Part shown: piece by piece, positions 1 to 13,496 of the stretch
Layout: each line of letters begins with the position of its first letter
Position numbering within the stretch: position 1 is the first letter of the stretch
Made by a program: the position numbers and the translations under genes
The notes under the pieces: model-generated
Database searches by the model: none
Told to the model about the DNA's origin: nothing
What the model saw: only the letters and a program-made list of their open reading frames with translations
Origin: Deltaproteobacteria bacterium
GTDB taxonomy: Bacteria; Desulfobacterota; Binatia; UBA1149; SPBQ01
Assembly: GCA_029262375.1 (NCBI GenBank)
Contig: JAJCZM010000008.1
Location: 193,291-257,290, forward strand
Direction of reading: 5' to 3'
DNA length: 64,000 nucleotides

Positions 1-240
1 GGAGACGTTGGTACGTGAACTGGGCTGTGGATAACTGGTGCAGCGAATCGCTTCTGCGCACGCCCGATATTGCTTCTGCCGGTCTCAGGGACGAGTTATG
101 AAGGCGAACGCCCAGGCACCGCACATAACGAGTGTGAGTTGCCGGCCTGAGTTATTAAGTACTTGGCATTGATATCCACAAAGTTGCGCAAGTAATAACA
201 GCAGCAGTAATTAAATTACTCTCTTATTAATAGGTTCCAC
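1..240. promoter_or_regulatory. Candidate oriC / dnaN upstream region with DnaA boxes and an AT-rich stretch
   Basis: Perfect DnaA box TGTGGATAA (revcomp TTATCCACA) at 26-34; near-consensus ATATCCACA at 172-180; AT-rich tract about 191-232 including GTAATT-A-AATTAC at 207-219; located directly upstream of dnaN. Confidence 0.5.
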
Positions 241-1356
241 ATGAACGTAACCATCGAACGTGAAGCGATCCTTCGTATCCTCGGCCGTACCCAAGGCGTC
301 GTAGACAAACGACACTCCATGGCGGTACTCACGAATGCGCTTGTAGAAGTTCACGACAAAGAGATCAGCATCGTTGCCACCGATCTCGAAGTGAGCCTGA
401 AACAAACCGCACCTGCGCAAGTAGGTGAACCCGGCAAAGCCGCTGCCTCTGCGCGAACGCTCTTCGAGATCGTGCGCGAGTCGAGCGCCGATGAGATTCG
501 TCTGCGGACGTTGGACAACCAGTGGGTCGAAGTCTCGTACGGAAAGTCGAACTTCAAACTCATGGGGATCGACCCCGAAGAATATCCCGGCATGCCGAAA
601 GCCGGTGCGAATGGTGCGCAATCGGCGACATTCGAAGTTGCAGCCGGAGACCTCGGCGAAATGGTCAGAAAGACTATATTTGCAGTGTCTGCTGACGATA
701 CGCGTAGCAACCTTGCGGGTGTGTACATCACGAAGTCGAAGAAGAAGAATCAGATCCGAATGGTCGCAACCGACGGTCATCGTCTGGCGGTAATCGATCG
801 TCCGATTACCGGAACGTTGCCGGAAAACGGTGCAATTCTTCCACGAAAAGGTCTGGCTGAGATCGGCAAGATGCTCGGCGAAGAGACGGGCAAAGTCGGT
901 ATCACCGTGTCCGGAAACGAGGCGATGATCACCGTCGGCGATTCGGTTCTTAGCATGCGTTTGGTGGAAGGAAGTTTTCCCGACTACCAAAAGGTAATCC
1001 CGAAAGAGACTCCGAATCGGATGACGGTCTCTCGCGATGATTTCCTACACACGCTTCGCCGTGTTTCGATTCTTTCAAGCGAACGCGCACGCGGCGTCAG
1101 GTTCCGCCTGTCGGAAGGAACGCTCGAGTTGTCCGCCAACAATCCCGACATGGGTGAAGCGAAAGAAGAACTCGCCGTGGACTACGGCGGAGCGGAGATG
1201 GAGATCGGCTTCAATGCGAAGTACCTGATCGATGTTCTCGGTGTCCTGCCGGAGGGCGGCAACGTCGAAATTGGCTTCGGCGATGAACTCTCGCCGGGAG
1301 TCTTGTCGGGCGATGACGCCGGCTACCGCTACGTCGTGATGCCGATGCGAATCTGA
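241..1356 (+). CDS. dnaN: DNA polymerase III subunit beta (sliding clamp)
   Basis: 371 aa; sliding-clamp features including C-terminal YVVMPMRI; position before gyrB. Confidence 0.97.
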   Translation: MNVTIEREAILRILGRTQGVVDKRHSMAVLTNALVEVHDKEISIVATDLEVSLKQTAPAQVGEPGKAAASARTLFEIVRESSADEIRLRTLDNQWVEVSYGKSNFKLMGIDPEEYPGMPKAGANGAQSATFEVAAGDLGEMVRKTIFAVSADDTRSNLAGVYITKSKKKNQIRMVATDGHRLAVIDRPITGTLPENGAILPRKGLAEIGKMLGEETGKVGITVSGNEAMITVGDSVLSMRLVEGSFPDYQKVIPKETPNRMTVSRDDFLHTLRRVSILSSERARGVRFRLSEGTLELSANNPDMGEAKEELAVDYGGAEMEIGFNAKYLIDVLGVLPEGGNVEIGFGDELSPGVLSGDDAGYRYVVMPMRI

Positions 1357-1652
1357 TGGTTGCTAGATCTTTAGCCGGTGCGCGTCGGTCGGTGAAAAGG
1401 ACACCCGGGGGGACCGCGAATTGACGATTCGAGCCACCCGGAACCATCCGTAACCCTGCGAATTTCCCCGCCTGCATACGACCTCGAAATATGGCCGCAA
1501 ATGCAGACGGGACAAGGGTTTTCAGCCCCTACCCAACTTTACTTTAGGGCCCCCCTCTGATACCTTCTCCGAGTTCTCTAGCGGGCCTGCAAAGGCCCCT
1601 ACGGGGCTTCGGTTGATGCGGTCGCGGTGGGGGAAAGTTCCCGTTTTCGTAG

Positions 1653-4190
<2,538 letters not shown>

Positions 4191-4193
4191 TCG

Positions 4194-6758
4194 GTGGCAG
4201 ACACGCCCGAAAAGCAATCCACGATACCCGTCAATATCGAAGACGAGATGCGTTCGTCCTACATGGACTACGCAATGAGCGTCATCATCGGGCGTGCGCT
4301 GCCCGATGTGCGCGACGGTCTGAAGCCGGTGCATCGTCGCGTTTTGTTCGCGATGCAGGATCTCGGCAATAGCTGGAATCGTGGTTACAAGAAGTCGGCC
4401 CGTGTTGTTGGCGACGTCATTGGTAAGTATCACCCACACGGTGACTCTGCCGTGTACGACACGATCGTTCGTCTCGCCCAGGACTTCTCGATGCGCTACC
4501 CGCTCGTCGATGGCCAGGGCAATTTCGGATCGGTAGACGGCGACCCTGCGGCCGCCATGCGTTACACCGAAATTCGCATGTCTCGCATCACGAGCGAGAT
4601 GCTGGCCGATCTCGACAAAGAGACGGTCGATTTCGCGGCCAACTACGACGATACGACTATCGAACCGACTGTGATGCCGTCGCGTGTCCCGAACCTATTG
4701 ATAAACGGTTCGTCGGGCATCGCCGTCGGAATGGCAACCAATGTGCCGCCGCACAATCTACGCGAAGTCGTCGATGCGTTGTTGGCGGTGATCGAGAATC
4801 CGGAACTGACGTCACAGGATCTCATGGCGCACGTGACGGCGCCCGACTTCCCGACCGGTGGCTTGATCTACGGTCGATCGGCGATCTACGACGCGTACAC
4901 GAAAGGCCGCGGCATTCTACAAGTGCGCGCGCTGGTCGATACTGAAACGAACGAGCGTACGGGCCGTTCTCGAATCATCGTCACCGAGATTCCCTATCAG
5001 GTGAACAAGGCGCGGTTGATCGAGAAGATCGCCGAGCTCGTCAACGAGAAGCGAATCGACGGCATCTCCGACCTGCGCGACGAATCGGATCGGCAGGGCA
5101 TGCGCATTGTCATCGAGCTAAAGAAGGACGCGATCGCCGAGATCATCCTCAATCAGCTCTACAAGCACACGCAGATGCAGGATTCCTTCGGTGTGATCAT
5201 GCTTGCGATCGTAGACGGTCGCCCTCGCCTGCTCACGCTCAAGGAGATGCTCACGCTCTTCTTGGAGCACCGCAAAGAGATCGTTACGCGGGCGACTGCA
5301 TTCGATCTACGCAAAGCGGAAGCGCGCTTACACATTCTCGACGGACTGAAGATCGCGCTCGACAATCTCGATGCGATCATCGAGTTGATCCGCAAGTCGA
5401 AAGACGCACCTGCAGCGAAAGCCGAATTGATGAGCCGATTCGATCTCAGTGAGATCCAATCGCAGGCGATTCTCGACATGCGTTTGCAGAGGCTGACCGG
5501 CCTCGAGCGCGACAAGATCATTCAAGAACACAAGGAAACGACGGAGCTGATCGAGCGGCTTCGTAAGATCCTGGCCGACCCGAAAGAAGTTCTGAGTATC
5601 ATCGCGACCGAGCTGGCGGAGATCCGTGAGCAGTACGGTGACGCACGCCGCACGGAGGTCGTCGATGCGACCACCGAGATCAACATCGAGGACATGATTC
5701 AGGAAGAGGACATGGTCGTGACCGTGTCCCACGAGGGCTACATCAAGCGCAGCCCGACTTCGCTGTATCGCTCGCAGCGCAGAGGCGGCCGTGGCAAGAC
5801 CGGCGCAACCGCGAAAGGCGATGACTTCGTCGAGCATATGTTCGTTGCCTCGACGCACTCGTACATTCTGTTCTTCACGAACCGCGGTCGCGTGTACTGG
5901 AAGAAGGTTCACGAGCTACCGCAGGCCGGACGCGCCGCGCGCGGCAAGGCAATCGTCAATCTGGTTACACTCACCGAAGGTGAGAAGATCAGTGCGTTCT
6001 TGCCGGTACGCGAGTTTGTAGACAACAAGTTCATCATGTTCGCGACTGCGCGCGGTACGGTGAAGAAGACTCCGTTGCTCGACTACTCGCGCCCGCGTAC
6101 GAGCGGCATCATCGCCATCAATCTCGACAGCGAGGACGAGCTGATCGCCGTTCGCGTTACCGACGGGAGCCAACAGGTCGCGCTTTCCACGCGCGGCGGT
6201 ATGGCAGTGCGCTTCGAGGAAACCGAAGTGCGATCGATGGGCCGCAACGCCGCCGGCGTCAAGGGCGCCGCTCTTGCACCCGACGATCGCGTAGTATCGA
6301 TGGAAGTCGTGGATCCAGTCGCCACGCTTCTCACTGTCTCGGAGAAAGGTTTCGGCAAACGATCTCCCATCGACGACTACCGTCTCGTGCATCGCGGCGC
6401 GAAAGGCGTGATCACGATGAAGGTCACCGACAAGACCGGTCCGGTCGTCGGTGTACTGCAGATTCGCGATGATGATGACGAACTCATGATCGTCACGGAC
6501 GGAGGAAAGCTGATCCGCATCTCGGCGCGCGACATGCGCGTGATGGGTCGCAACACGCAGGGCGTGCGACTCGTAACGGTCGATGCGAACGATGAGGAAA
6601 TCGTGGCCTCGGTTGCACCGGTGGCACGAGAGACCGAACTCGGCGAAGGTGAGCCGGGCGAGGATTACGAAGACACGGAAGCGCTCGATGAGATCGAGCC
6701 TTCTGATGACGACGATTCCGCACCGGGCGACGACGACGCCGGCACGGACGGCGACTGA
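4194..6758 (+). CDS. gyrA: DNA gyrase subunit A
   Basis: 854 aa; [28 protein letters not shown], catalytic-Tyr region [12 protein letters not shown], GyrA-box-like [10 protein letters not shown]; acidic C-terminal tail. Confidence 0.98.
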   Translation: MADTPEKQSTIPVNIEDEMRSSYMDYAMSVIIGRALPDVRDGLKPVHRRVLFAMQDLGNSWNRGYKKSARVVGDVIGKYHPHGDSAVYDTIVRLAQDFSMRYPLVDGQGNFGSVDGDPAAAMRYTEIRMSRITSEMLADLDKETVDFAANYDDTTIEPTVMPSRVPNLLINGSSGIAVGMATNVPPHNLREVVDALLAVIENPELTSQDLMAHVTAPDFPTGGLIYGRSAIYDAYTKGRGILQVRALVDTETNERTGRSRIIVTEIPYQVNKARLIEKIAELVNEKRIDGISDLRDESDRQGMRIVIELKKDAIAEIILNQLYKHTQMQDSFGVIMLAIVDGRPRLLTLKEMLTLFLEHRKEIVTRATAFDLRKAEARLHILDGLKIALDNLDAIIELIRKSKDAPAAKAELMSRFDLSEIQSQAILDMRLQRLTGLERDKIIQEHKETTELIERLRKILADPKEVLSIIATELAEIREQYGDARRTEVVDATTEINIEDMIQEEDMVVTVSHEGYIKRSPTSLYRSQRRGGRGKTGATAKGDDFVEHMFVASTHSYILFFTNRGRVYWKKVHELPQAGRAARGKAIVNLVTLTEGEKISAFLPVREFVDNKFIMFATARGTVKKTPLLDYSRPRTSGIIAINLDSEDELIAVRVTDGSQQVALSTRGGMAVRFEETEVRSMGRNAAGVKGAALAPDDRVVSMEVVDPVATLLTVSEKGFGKRSPIDDYRLVHRGAKGVITMKVTDKTGPVVGVLQIRDDDDELMIVTDGGKLIRISARDMRVMGRNTQGVRLVTVDANDEEIVASVAPVARETELGEGEPGEDYEDTEALDEIEPSDDDDSAPGDDDAGTDGD

Positions 6759-6769
6759 GCGGGCGAGCG

Positions 6770-7771
6770 TTGAGTTATAAAGTAGCCGTCATCGGAGCGG
6801 GAAGTTGGGGCACAGCCCTCGCGACTCTGCTCGCGGGAAACGGCCACTCGGTCACCATCTGGTCGCGCGGTAAGGAAGTCGCCGACTACATCAACAAGAA
6901 GCACGAGAACCGGGTCTATTTGCCGGGCATTCCGCTGCACGACGAGCTCGTTGCAACCACCGATATCGAGACCGCGCTCGTGGACGCGGCATACGTCGTC
7001 ATGGTCGTACCGTCGCATGCGATGCGTACGACCATGGAACAAGCGGCGCCGTTCATCTCGTCCGATGCGACGGTGATCTCTGCAAGTAAGGGAATCGAAG
7101 ACGATACCTGTAAGACGATGTTCCAGGTCATCGAAGATTGTGGAGTATCGGCCAAGCAGATCGGTGTGATTTCCGGGCCGAGTTTCGCCTCCGAGTTGGC
7201 GTCCGGTCAGCCCACTGTCGTGGTAGCGGCTGCAGAGACGCAGGAGGTCGCAGAAAGCATTCAGCGCCTGTTCGCGTCCCAAGCCTTGCGCGTCTACAGC
7301 AGTACCGACGTCGTGGGAGTAGAGATCGGTGGTGTCGTGAAGAACGTCATGGCGATCGCGACGGGTGTGTCTGACGGCTTGGGGCACGGGCACAATGCGC
7401 GGGCAGCTATCATCACGCGCGGTCTCGCCGAGATCATGCGCTTGGCGATAAAACTCGGAGCACAGCCGGAAACGCTATCGGGCCTCTCCGGTATCGGTGA
7501 CCTGGTGCTGACATGCACCGGCGATCTGTCTCGAAACCGCCAGTTCGGCCTGCGCGTTGGTCGTGGCGAGAAAGTCGACGAGATCCTTGCCGGAATGCGT
7601 ATGGTCGCCGAGGGTGTTCGAAACACCAAGTCGGTCAAGCAACTGGCTGCGCGAGAAGGCATCGAACTGCCAATTGTCGATATCTCGTACGAGGTTCTGT
7701 ACGAGAATCTGGACCCCAGCGAAGCGGTGACGAAGCTGTTCAGTCGTAGCTTGAAGCCCGAGTTCGGCTAG
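6770..7771 (+). CDS. gpsA: Glycerol-3-phosphate dehydrogenase [NAD(P)+]
   Basis: 333 aa; N-terminal GAGSWGTALATLLAGNGHSV, VISGPSFASELA, GLSGIGDLVLTC motifs. Confidence 0.96.
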   Translation: MSYKVAVIGAGSWGTALATLLAGNGHSVTIWSRGKEVADYINKKHENRVYLPGIPLHDELVATTDIETALVDAAYVVMVVPSHAMRTTMEQAAPFISSDATVISASKGIEDDTCKTMFQVIEDCGVSAKQIGVISGPSFASELASGQPTVVVAAAETQEVAESIQRLFASQALRVYSSTDVVGVEIGGVVKNVMAIATGVSDGLGHGHNARAAIITRGLAEIMRLAIKLGAQPETLSGLSGIGDLVLTCTGDLSRNRQFGLRVGRGEKVDEILAGMRMVAEGVRNTKSVKQLAAREGIELPIVDISYEVLYENLDPSEAVTKLFSRSLKPEFG

Positions 7772-7944
7772 TTTGGCGTCCATCCTGGGTTTCCGGGAGA
7801 GAGATCCTGGCGGCCTCTACCTACTCAAGTATGCAATAATGCTTTGAAATGCCGTCTACGGCCGATTTCACCCTCAGCCTGTGCGCTTGGCCTTTCCGAA
7901 TGTCTCCGCTTTAATGGCGCGACCAATTACCTAACGAGGCTACC

Positions 7945-8106
7945 GTGAAGAGGACGTATCAACCTAGCAACGTAAAGCGCCGACGGCGCCACGGCTTTCG
8001 AGCCAGAATGTCGACCCCGGGGGGACGCCGGGTCATTAAGAATCGCAGAGCGAAGGGGCGAACACGGCTTGCGGTCTCAACGCCCGCTAAGCGAAGCCGA
8101 GGGTAG
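7945..8106 (+). CDS. rpmH: 50S ribosomal protein L34
   Basis: Below the ORF-track length cutoff; GTG start; manual translation [53 protein letters not shown]; located before rnpA. Confidence 0.95.
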   Translation: MKRTYQPSNVKRRRRHGFRARMSTPGGRRVIKNRRAKGRTRLAVSTPAKRSRG

Positions 8107-8458
8107 TCGCGATTCGAAGCTCCCGAGACGTAGAAGAATAAGGAAACGTCCGGAGTTTCTGCGCCTACAACGAGGCAATCGAGACAATTTACGAAGAAAA
8201 AGCCCCCACTTTATCCTTATCTATGCTCCCGGCCCTGCGGATGAATGCCGCATCGGGGTTACGGTTACACGGAAGGTTGGCGGCGCAGTGGCGCGCAATC
8301 GGATAAAGCGACGGGTTAGAGAATTTTTTAGATTACACAGACACGAGCTGCAGCCGGCCCATGACCTCTTGATTATCGCGCGGGCAGGCGCGGACACACT
8401 GAGCTTCGAGGATGTCGAATCAGAGTTGGCACACGCATTGGGGCTTCGCCATGAATAG
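8069..8458 (+). CDS. rnpA: Ribonuclease P protein component
   Basis: [21 protein letters not shown] ... [31 protein letters not shown] start overlapping rpmH. Confidence 0.9.
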   Translation: MRSQRPLSEAEGSRDSKLPRRRRIRKRPEFLRLQRGNRDNLRRKSPHFILIYAPGPADECRIGVTVTRKVGGAVARNRIKRRVREFFRLHRHELQPAHDLLIIARAGADTLSFEDVESELAHALGLRHE

Positions 8459-8729
8459 CGAAAGAATTAGCGAAGGCCCCCACGCGCTGAGCCCTCCGAG
8501 AAACGCTCTTACAGAATTGCTGGTCTCAACGCTTCTTTTGTTGATCAGGATTTACCAGCGCGTCGTTTCTCCTTGGATCGGGCCCTCATGCCGATTCCAT
8601 CCTACCTGCTCATCGTATGCTGTCGATGCAATCCGTAAGTACGGACCTTTCGGCGGGACCTTCCGCGCGCTCGCGCGGCTCGGCCGGTGTCATCCACTCT
8701 CGAAGGGTGGATACGACCCGGTTTTGTAA
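8451..8729 (+). CDS. yidD: Membrane protein insertion efficiency factor YidD
   Basis: LLLLIRIYQRVVSPWIGPSCRFHPTCSSYAVDAIRKYGPFGG...RLGRCHPLSKGGYDPV; ORF track 8412-8729, ATG at 8451 preferred. Confidence 0.93.
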   Translation: MNSERISEGPHALSPPRNALTELLVSTLLLLIRIYQRVVSPWIGPSCRFHPTCSSYAVDAIRKYGPFGGTFRALARLGRCHPLSKGGYDPVL

Positions 8730-8769
8730 CTCGAGGCTCTAAGCCGGCAGTGCTCCAAGAGGCTGCTGC

Positions 8770-10395
8770 GTGGAAAGTAGAGCGCTACTAGCATTCGCAC
8801 TATCGCTAGCCATTCTGATTGGCTACCAGGTTCTATTCGGTCCAGAGCAACAGCTCGCACCGACCGGCGGAGCTATGTCGGAACAGGTCGGCGCTGAGGC
8901 GGAAGATACGTCAGGCGTTGGCGGTGTCCCTCAGCATTCGGCCGCTACCACGGTGCAACCGGAGATTCCCGCGTCCTCGATTGCCGAGGGACCCGAAGTA
9001 CTGGAGACGGTTGAGACCGATCTGTATCGCGCGGTGTTTTCGTCGCACGGCGGCCGCATCAAATCGTTTGTTCTCAAGAAATACGCGAGCGATGGAGATC
9101 CAGCGGACGTCTCGGGCGCTAACGGCCGAGAGATGGTCGATGCCGAGCGACTACACCCGTTGGGCATGTACTGGAGCGACGCTTCCGGCGACGTGATGAC
9201 CGATACCGGTATCAACTACACGATCAAGGTAACGCGCAAGGCCGGCCTTGGAACGAGCGTCGTGATGAAAGCGGAGAGTCCGGACGGACATTCGCTCGAA
9301 AAGATTCTTAACCTGACCCACGGCAGCTACGTACTCGATCTCGTCGCAAAAGTTGGAGGGACGCCCCCGCAAACCATCGGTCTGGCTTGGACGCGTAAGA
9401 TTCACGACCTTGGCAGCCGTTTCGGCGGGCTGGAAGGACCTACCGCGTACATCGACCTGGATTTGGAAACCGAGGCGGCCTCGGGGCTCGACGAGCCGGT
9501 TCAGTATTCCGGCCAGACGTCGTGGGCGGGCTACACCGACCACTACTTCCTCGCCGCCCTCTTCCCGGAGCAGCCCACCGCCCTGCGGATGGTTGCGACG
9601 GCGCGCAACGGCGAAGCCCAGTCGACCTTGTGGTCTGACGACGGCAGCGGTCGCGTCGAATTCGGTCTGTTCGTCGGACCAAAAAGTATCGATCTACTCA
9701 AGTCGGTAGGACACGATCTCGAAGAGGCCGTCGACCTTGGCTTCTTTGCGGTCATTGCCCGACCGCTTCTGTGGCTACTCCTGAAACTTCACTTGGTTAC
9801 CGGCAACTATGGCTGGGCCATCGTTTTGTTGACCGTCGGTATTCGCATCGCGTTTTACCCGGTCAACCAGAAGCAGGCTAAGGCGATGAAAGCGATGCAG
9901 CGCATTCAGCCCGAGCTCAAGAAGATTCAGGAGAAGTACAAAGACGACCGCGAGAAGTTGAATCAGGAGATGATGGAGACCTACCGGCGGCACAAAGTGA
10001 ACCCGCTGGCCGGCTGCTTACCGATGGTGGTGCAGCTCCCCGTTTTCCTCGGCCTGTACAACGTTCTGCTGGCGGCAATCGAGTTGCGAGGCGCCCCCTT
10101 CGTATCTTGGATTACCGACCTCTCTCAGCCGGATCGGCTGGGCGCACTCGCGGTTCCTTTTGTGTCGCCGCCGGGGATTCCGGTGATGACGCTATTCATG
10201 GGGGCGAGCATGCTCTTGCAACAAAAGATGATGCCTGCGGGCGGTGATCCGACGCAGCAGCGCATGATGATGTTCCTGCCGCTCATCTTCACGGTCATGT
10301 TTATAAATTTCCCGTCCGGACTGGTTCTCTACTGGTTTGCCAACAACATGATGTCAATTGGGCAACAGTACTTAACGAACCGTTCGACGGCTTAG
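8770..10395 (+). CDS. yidC: Membrane protein insertase YidC
   Basis: 541 aa; N-terminal TM, periplasmic domain, C-terminal YNWGWAI-like segment, QPELKKIQEKYKDDREKLNQEMMETYRRHKVNPLAGCLPMVVQLPVFLGLYNVL. Confidence 0.96.
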   Translation: MESRALLAFALSLAILIGYQVLFGPEQQLAPTGGAMSEQVGAEAEDTSGVGGVPQHSAATTVQPEIPASSIAEGPEVLETVETDLYRAVFSSHGGRIKSFVLKKYASDGDPADVSGANGREMVDAERLHPLGMYWSDASGDVMTDTGINYTIKVTRKAGLGTSVVMKAESPDGHSLEKILNLTHGSYVLDLVAKVGGTPPQTIGLAWTRKIHDLGSRFGGLEGPTAYIDLDLETEAASGLDEPVQYSGQTSWAGYTDHYFLAALFPEQPTALRMVATARNGEAQSTLWSDDGSGRVEFGLFVGPKSIDLLKSVGHDLEEAVDLGFFAVIARPLLWLLLKLHLVTGNYGWAIVLLTVGIRIAFYPVNQKQAKAMKAMQRIQPELKKIQEKYKDDREKLNQEMMETYRRHKVNPLAGCLPMVVQLPVFLGLYNVLLAAIELRGAPFVSWITDLSQPDRLGALAVPFVSPPGIPVMTLFMGASMLLQQKMMPAGGDPTQQRMMMFLPLIFTVMFINFPSGLVLYWFANNMMSIGQQYLTNRSTA

Positions 10396-10402
10396 GAGAC
10401 CC

Positions 10403-11965
10403 TTGATCGCTATGTCCACATCGATCGAAGCACAAGGCGTCACTGTCGACGAGGCAATTCAGTTAGCACTGAATCAACTAGGCGTAGGCCGCGACAGTGT
10501 CGAAATAAAAATACTTCATCATCCCCGTAAGGGCTTTCTCGGAATCGGCGCGCGCCGCGCGAAAGTAGAAGCGACAGTACGTGAAGACGTGCTGGAAGAC
10601 GGCGCGGAATTCGATATGTCCGAAGGTCGCGGTAACCGCCGTCGTCGTCGTCGTCAGCCGCGACATCGCCGCGGTTCCGAGAAATCAGGATCCGAGCGCG
10701 ACTCGGGAGCTTCAACGGGCTCGGCGACTTCGCCAGGCTCGGCAGGTCCAGCACGGGCGGCAGGCTCAGCAGCTTCGGCCAGAGGCCGAGAGCAAACGCG
10801 GGGCAACGAGCAGCGTGGTGGTCGGGACCGCCGCGGCGGTGAACGACGCAGCAACGACAACCGGCGAGATCAGAAGCGCACCAACGGGCAGGACGACGTT
10901 GCGCGAACGGGCGATGCTGCTGCTGCCGATGGTTCCAGCGACGGTCCGGGCGAACAGCGTTCGGGCGGTGGCCGCCGCGGAAATCGTAGAGGCGGTCGCG
11001 GTCGCAGCGGTCGTGGTCGAGGGCAGCAACAGGACGGTCAAGCGGTAGACGGCGAAGCCAAGGTTACCGACGGCGGTACGGGCACACAGCCGGTAAGTGA
11101 AGGTGCGTCGAGCGGGCAGCCCGTGCGCTCTGGTGACGGAGAGCGCACCGGGAATCGAAGCAGAGGGCGTCGTGGTGGTCGCGGACGTGACCGCGGCGAC
11201 CGTGATCAGGCTAAGACGGAGAATCCTGCTGAGCAGGTTGTGCCGGCAACGCCTGTTGCGCCTGAAGTCGAGCCTCCGCGTAGTTCGTTCTTCCAGCCGA
11301 CGCGCACTCCCGCACCCGCACCTACTCGCAGCGAGGCGCCCGCGGCCGCAACGACGCGTTCTGAGAGTGTCGCCGGTACCGGTACTGACGCCGCGGATAC
11401 GGTAGACGCCAACGTGGAAGCACTACCTCTCTCAGAGGTGCGCGAGCGTTGCGAAGAGATCGTCAGCGAGATGCTTCGCCTGATGGGTTTCGAAGCGAAA
11501 GTATCGGCGGAGTGCATGGAGGCGGATGACGAAGTCGTCGTCCACGTCGAAGCGGACGCCGAAGGCCTGCTGATTGGTCGGCGCGGCCAGACGCTCGACG
11601 CATTTGAGCACCTGGTGAATCGAAGCGTCGCAGCCCGCGAGGCGGCCGAGAGTCGAGTCATCATCGATGTCGGTGGATATCGGGATCGTCGCCGAGAGTC
11701 TTTGCTGGAACTCGCTGCCCGTCTCAAAGAGCGCGCCATGCGTGAGGGCCGTCGAGTTCAGGTGAGCCCGATGAGCCCGCGCGATCGCAAGGTCTTCCAG
11801 GATGCGTTCGGCGAGGACAAAGAAGTCAGCACGCGCGCGCTCGGTACCGGTTTCTATCGCAGGGTGCTCATCATTCCTGAGGGTGCCGATGAACGTGAAG
11901 CGACCGGCGAAACGGATGTCATAGATAACGACGATCGACAGTCGACAAGCGACCCGGTCGAATAG
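10403..11965 (+). CDS. Jag/KhpB/EloR-type RNA-binding protein (Jag-N, KH and R3H domains) with long Arg/Gly-rich linker
   Basis: N-terminal Jag_N-like (EAQGVTVDEAIQLALNQLGV...GFLGIGARRAKVEA), KH (DAEGLLIGRRGQTLDAFEHLVNR), R3H-like (VDVGGYRDRRRESLLELAARLKERAMREGRRVQVSPMSPRDRKVFQDAF); position after yidC. Confidence 0.92.
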   Translation: MIAMSTSIEAQGVTVDEAIQLALNQLGVGRDSVEIKILHHPRKGFLGIGARRAKVEATVREDVLEDGAEFDMSEGRGNRRRRRRQPRHRRGSEKSGSERDSGASTGSATSPGSAGPARAAGSAASARGREQTRGNEQRGGRDRRGGERRSNDNRRDQKRTNGQDDVARTGDAAAADGSSDGPGEQRSGGGRRGNRRGGRGRSGRGRGQQQDGQAVDGEAKVTDGGTGTQPVSEGASSGQPVRSGDGERTGNRSRGRRGGRGRDRGDRDQAKTENPAEQVVPATPVAPEVEPPRSSFFQPTRTPAPAPTRSEAPAAATTRSESVAGTGTDAADTVDANVEALPLSEVRERCEEIVSEMLRLMGFEAKVSAECMEADDEVVVHVEADAEGLLIGRRGQTLDAFEHLVNRSVAAREAAESRVIIDVGGYRDRRRESLLELAARLKERAMREGRRVQVSPMSPRDRKVFQDAFGEDKEVSTRALGTGFYRRVLIIPEGADEREATGETDVIDNDDRQSTSDPVE

Positions 11966-11978
11966 CGCTCGTCGAACG

Positions 11979-13355
11979 GTGTATCGCGCGGACACGATTG
12001 TAGCTTGCGCCACGCCCGCTGGGCGTGGCGCAGTCTCAATCGTGCGTATTAGCGGCAACGAAGCATTCGCCGTTGCCGACGTCGTTGCGCAGCCGCACAC
12101 GACGAGTTCGCCGGCCTCCTGGAAACTACACCTCAGTACAGTTCGGAACGCTGACGGTCGGCCCATCGACGATGCACTCGTCGTGCGCATGCCCGGCCCG
12201 CGCACGTATACGGGTGAAGATGTCGTCGAGATTCAATGTCATGGTTCGCCCGTCGTCGTAGAAGCGATCGTGCGTGCGTGTATGGCGGCCGGCGCACGCG
12301 CAGCCGAGCGTGGCGAGTTTTCCCGCCGTGCGGTTCTCAACGGCCGAATGGATCTCACACAGGCCGAGGCGGTTGCGGATCTTATCGACGCACGTGCCAC
12401 AGCCGGCGCACAGTCTGCCTGGAATCAATTGCAGGGAGCACTCTCCGACAGACTCGCGAACTTGCGCGCGTCCATCATCGAAGTGCTTGCGGATATAGAG
12501 GCGAACGTTGACTTCACGGACGAGGAACTACCAACGGAGAATCTTCCGGCCCGTGTGGTGCAAATCGAAGGTGCGTGCGTCGATATCGAATCGATGTTGG
12601 CGACCTTCGCTGTCGGTCGGCGTCAACGTGAAGGACTGCGCGTCGTGATGCTCGGCCCGCCCAACGCCGGCAAGTCGAGTTTGGTAAACGCGTTGCTTGG
12701 CGAGGAACGCATGATCGTTTCCGACGAACCGGGGACAACCAGAGACAGCGTTCATGAGACGGTCGATGTCGCGGGCATCGCCTTGGTCATCACCGATACT
12801 GCGGGCCTACGCGATACGCCGAGCAAGGCAGAAGCGGCGGCGGTCGCACGCACGCACGCTGAAGCAGGCGCTGCCGATATCGTACTCCTCGTGCTCGACG
12901 GCGCGCGTCCGCTCGGCGACGACGACGTTGCGATCGTAGCCGGCGTGCGCCGCGCACGCGGCATCGTCGCAGTCAGTAAGAGCGATCTAGGGTCTGCATG
13001 GAGTATCGTAGACAACGAGGCTCTCGCTTCTTTGCACTGGCCGACGGTGGTTACTTCGTCGCGAACGAGCGCGGGGTGTGACGAATTGCGCGAGTTGTTG
13101 CGCGAGTTTGCGAGTGCCGCTGATGCGGAACTGAGCGAGCCAGTTGTGATCAGTCGTGCTCGGCATCGTAGTGGGCTCGAGCAAACGCGGGATCGATTGC
13201 GTGCCGCTATTGGTTTGCTCGGCGACGAGGGTGCTAGTGAGCTTGCGGCGCTCGAGCTTCGCGCAGCGCTCGATGCGCTAGCGGGTGTGACCGATCCGCT
13301 CGGTAGCGAAGAAGTCCTCGATCACGTCTTCGCCGAGTTTTGTATCGGCAAGTAA
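11979..13355 (+). CDS. mnmE: tRNA uridine-5-carboxymethylaminomethyl(34) synthesis GTPase MnmE
   Basis: DTIVACATPAGRGAVSIVRISG, G1 GPPNAGKSS, DEPGTTRD, DTAGLRDT, C-terminal FCIGK. Confidence 0.97.
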   Translation: MYRADTIVACATPAGRGAVSIVRISGNEAFAVADVVAQPHTTSSPASWKLHLSTVRNADGRPIDDALVVRMPGPRTYTGEDVVEIQCHGSPVVVEAIVRACMAAGARAAERGEFSRRAVLNGRMDLTQAEAVADLIDARATAGAQSAWNQLQGALSDRLANLRASIIEVLADIEANVDFTDEELPTENLPARVVQIEGACVDIESMLATFAVGRRQREGLRVVMLGPPNAGKSSLVNALLGEERMIVSDEPGTTRDSVHETVDVAGIALVITDTAGLRDTPSKAEAAAVARTHAEAGAADIVLLVLDGARPLGDDDVAIVAGVRRARGIVAVSKSDLGSAWSIVDNEALASLHWPTVVTSSRTSAGCDELRELLREFASAADAELSEPVVISRARHRSGLEQTRDRLRAAIGLLGDEGASELAALELRAALDALAGVTDPLGSEEVLDHVFAEFCIGK

Positions 13356-13496
13356 GCAAGCAAGCTTCATCCATCTCGTTTTGACGCCATCGTCGCGCCG
13401 ACCCCCCTCTTAGCGGGGGACCTTCCCTACACGCCGGCGCATGATTCGTATAGGGTCGCCCATTGTCGCCCGCGCCGTGCGTGGTCGTCGGTCAGC

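Noticed and set aside
211-990. 259-aa minus-strand ORF antisense to dnaN
   Set aside because: Composition typical of GC-rich antisense artefact (His/Arg-rich); dnaN is clearly coding on the other strand.
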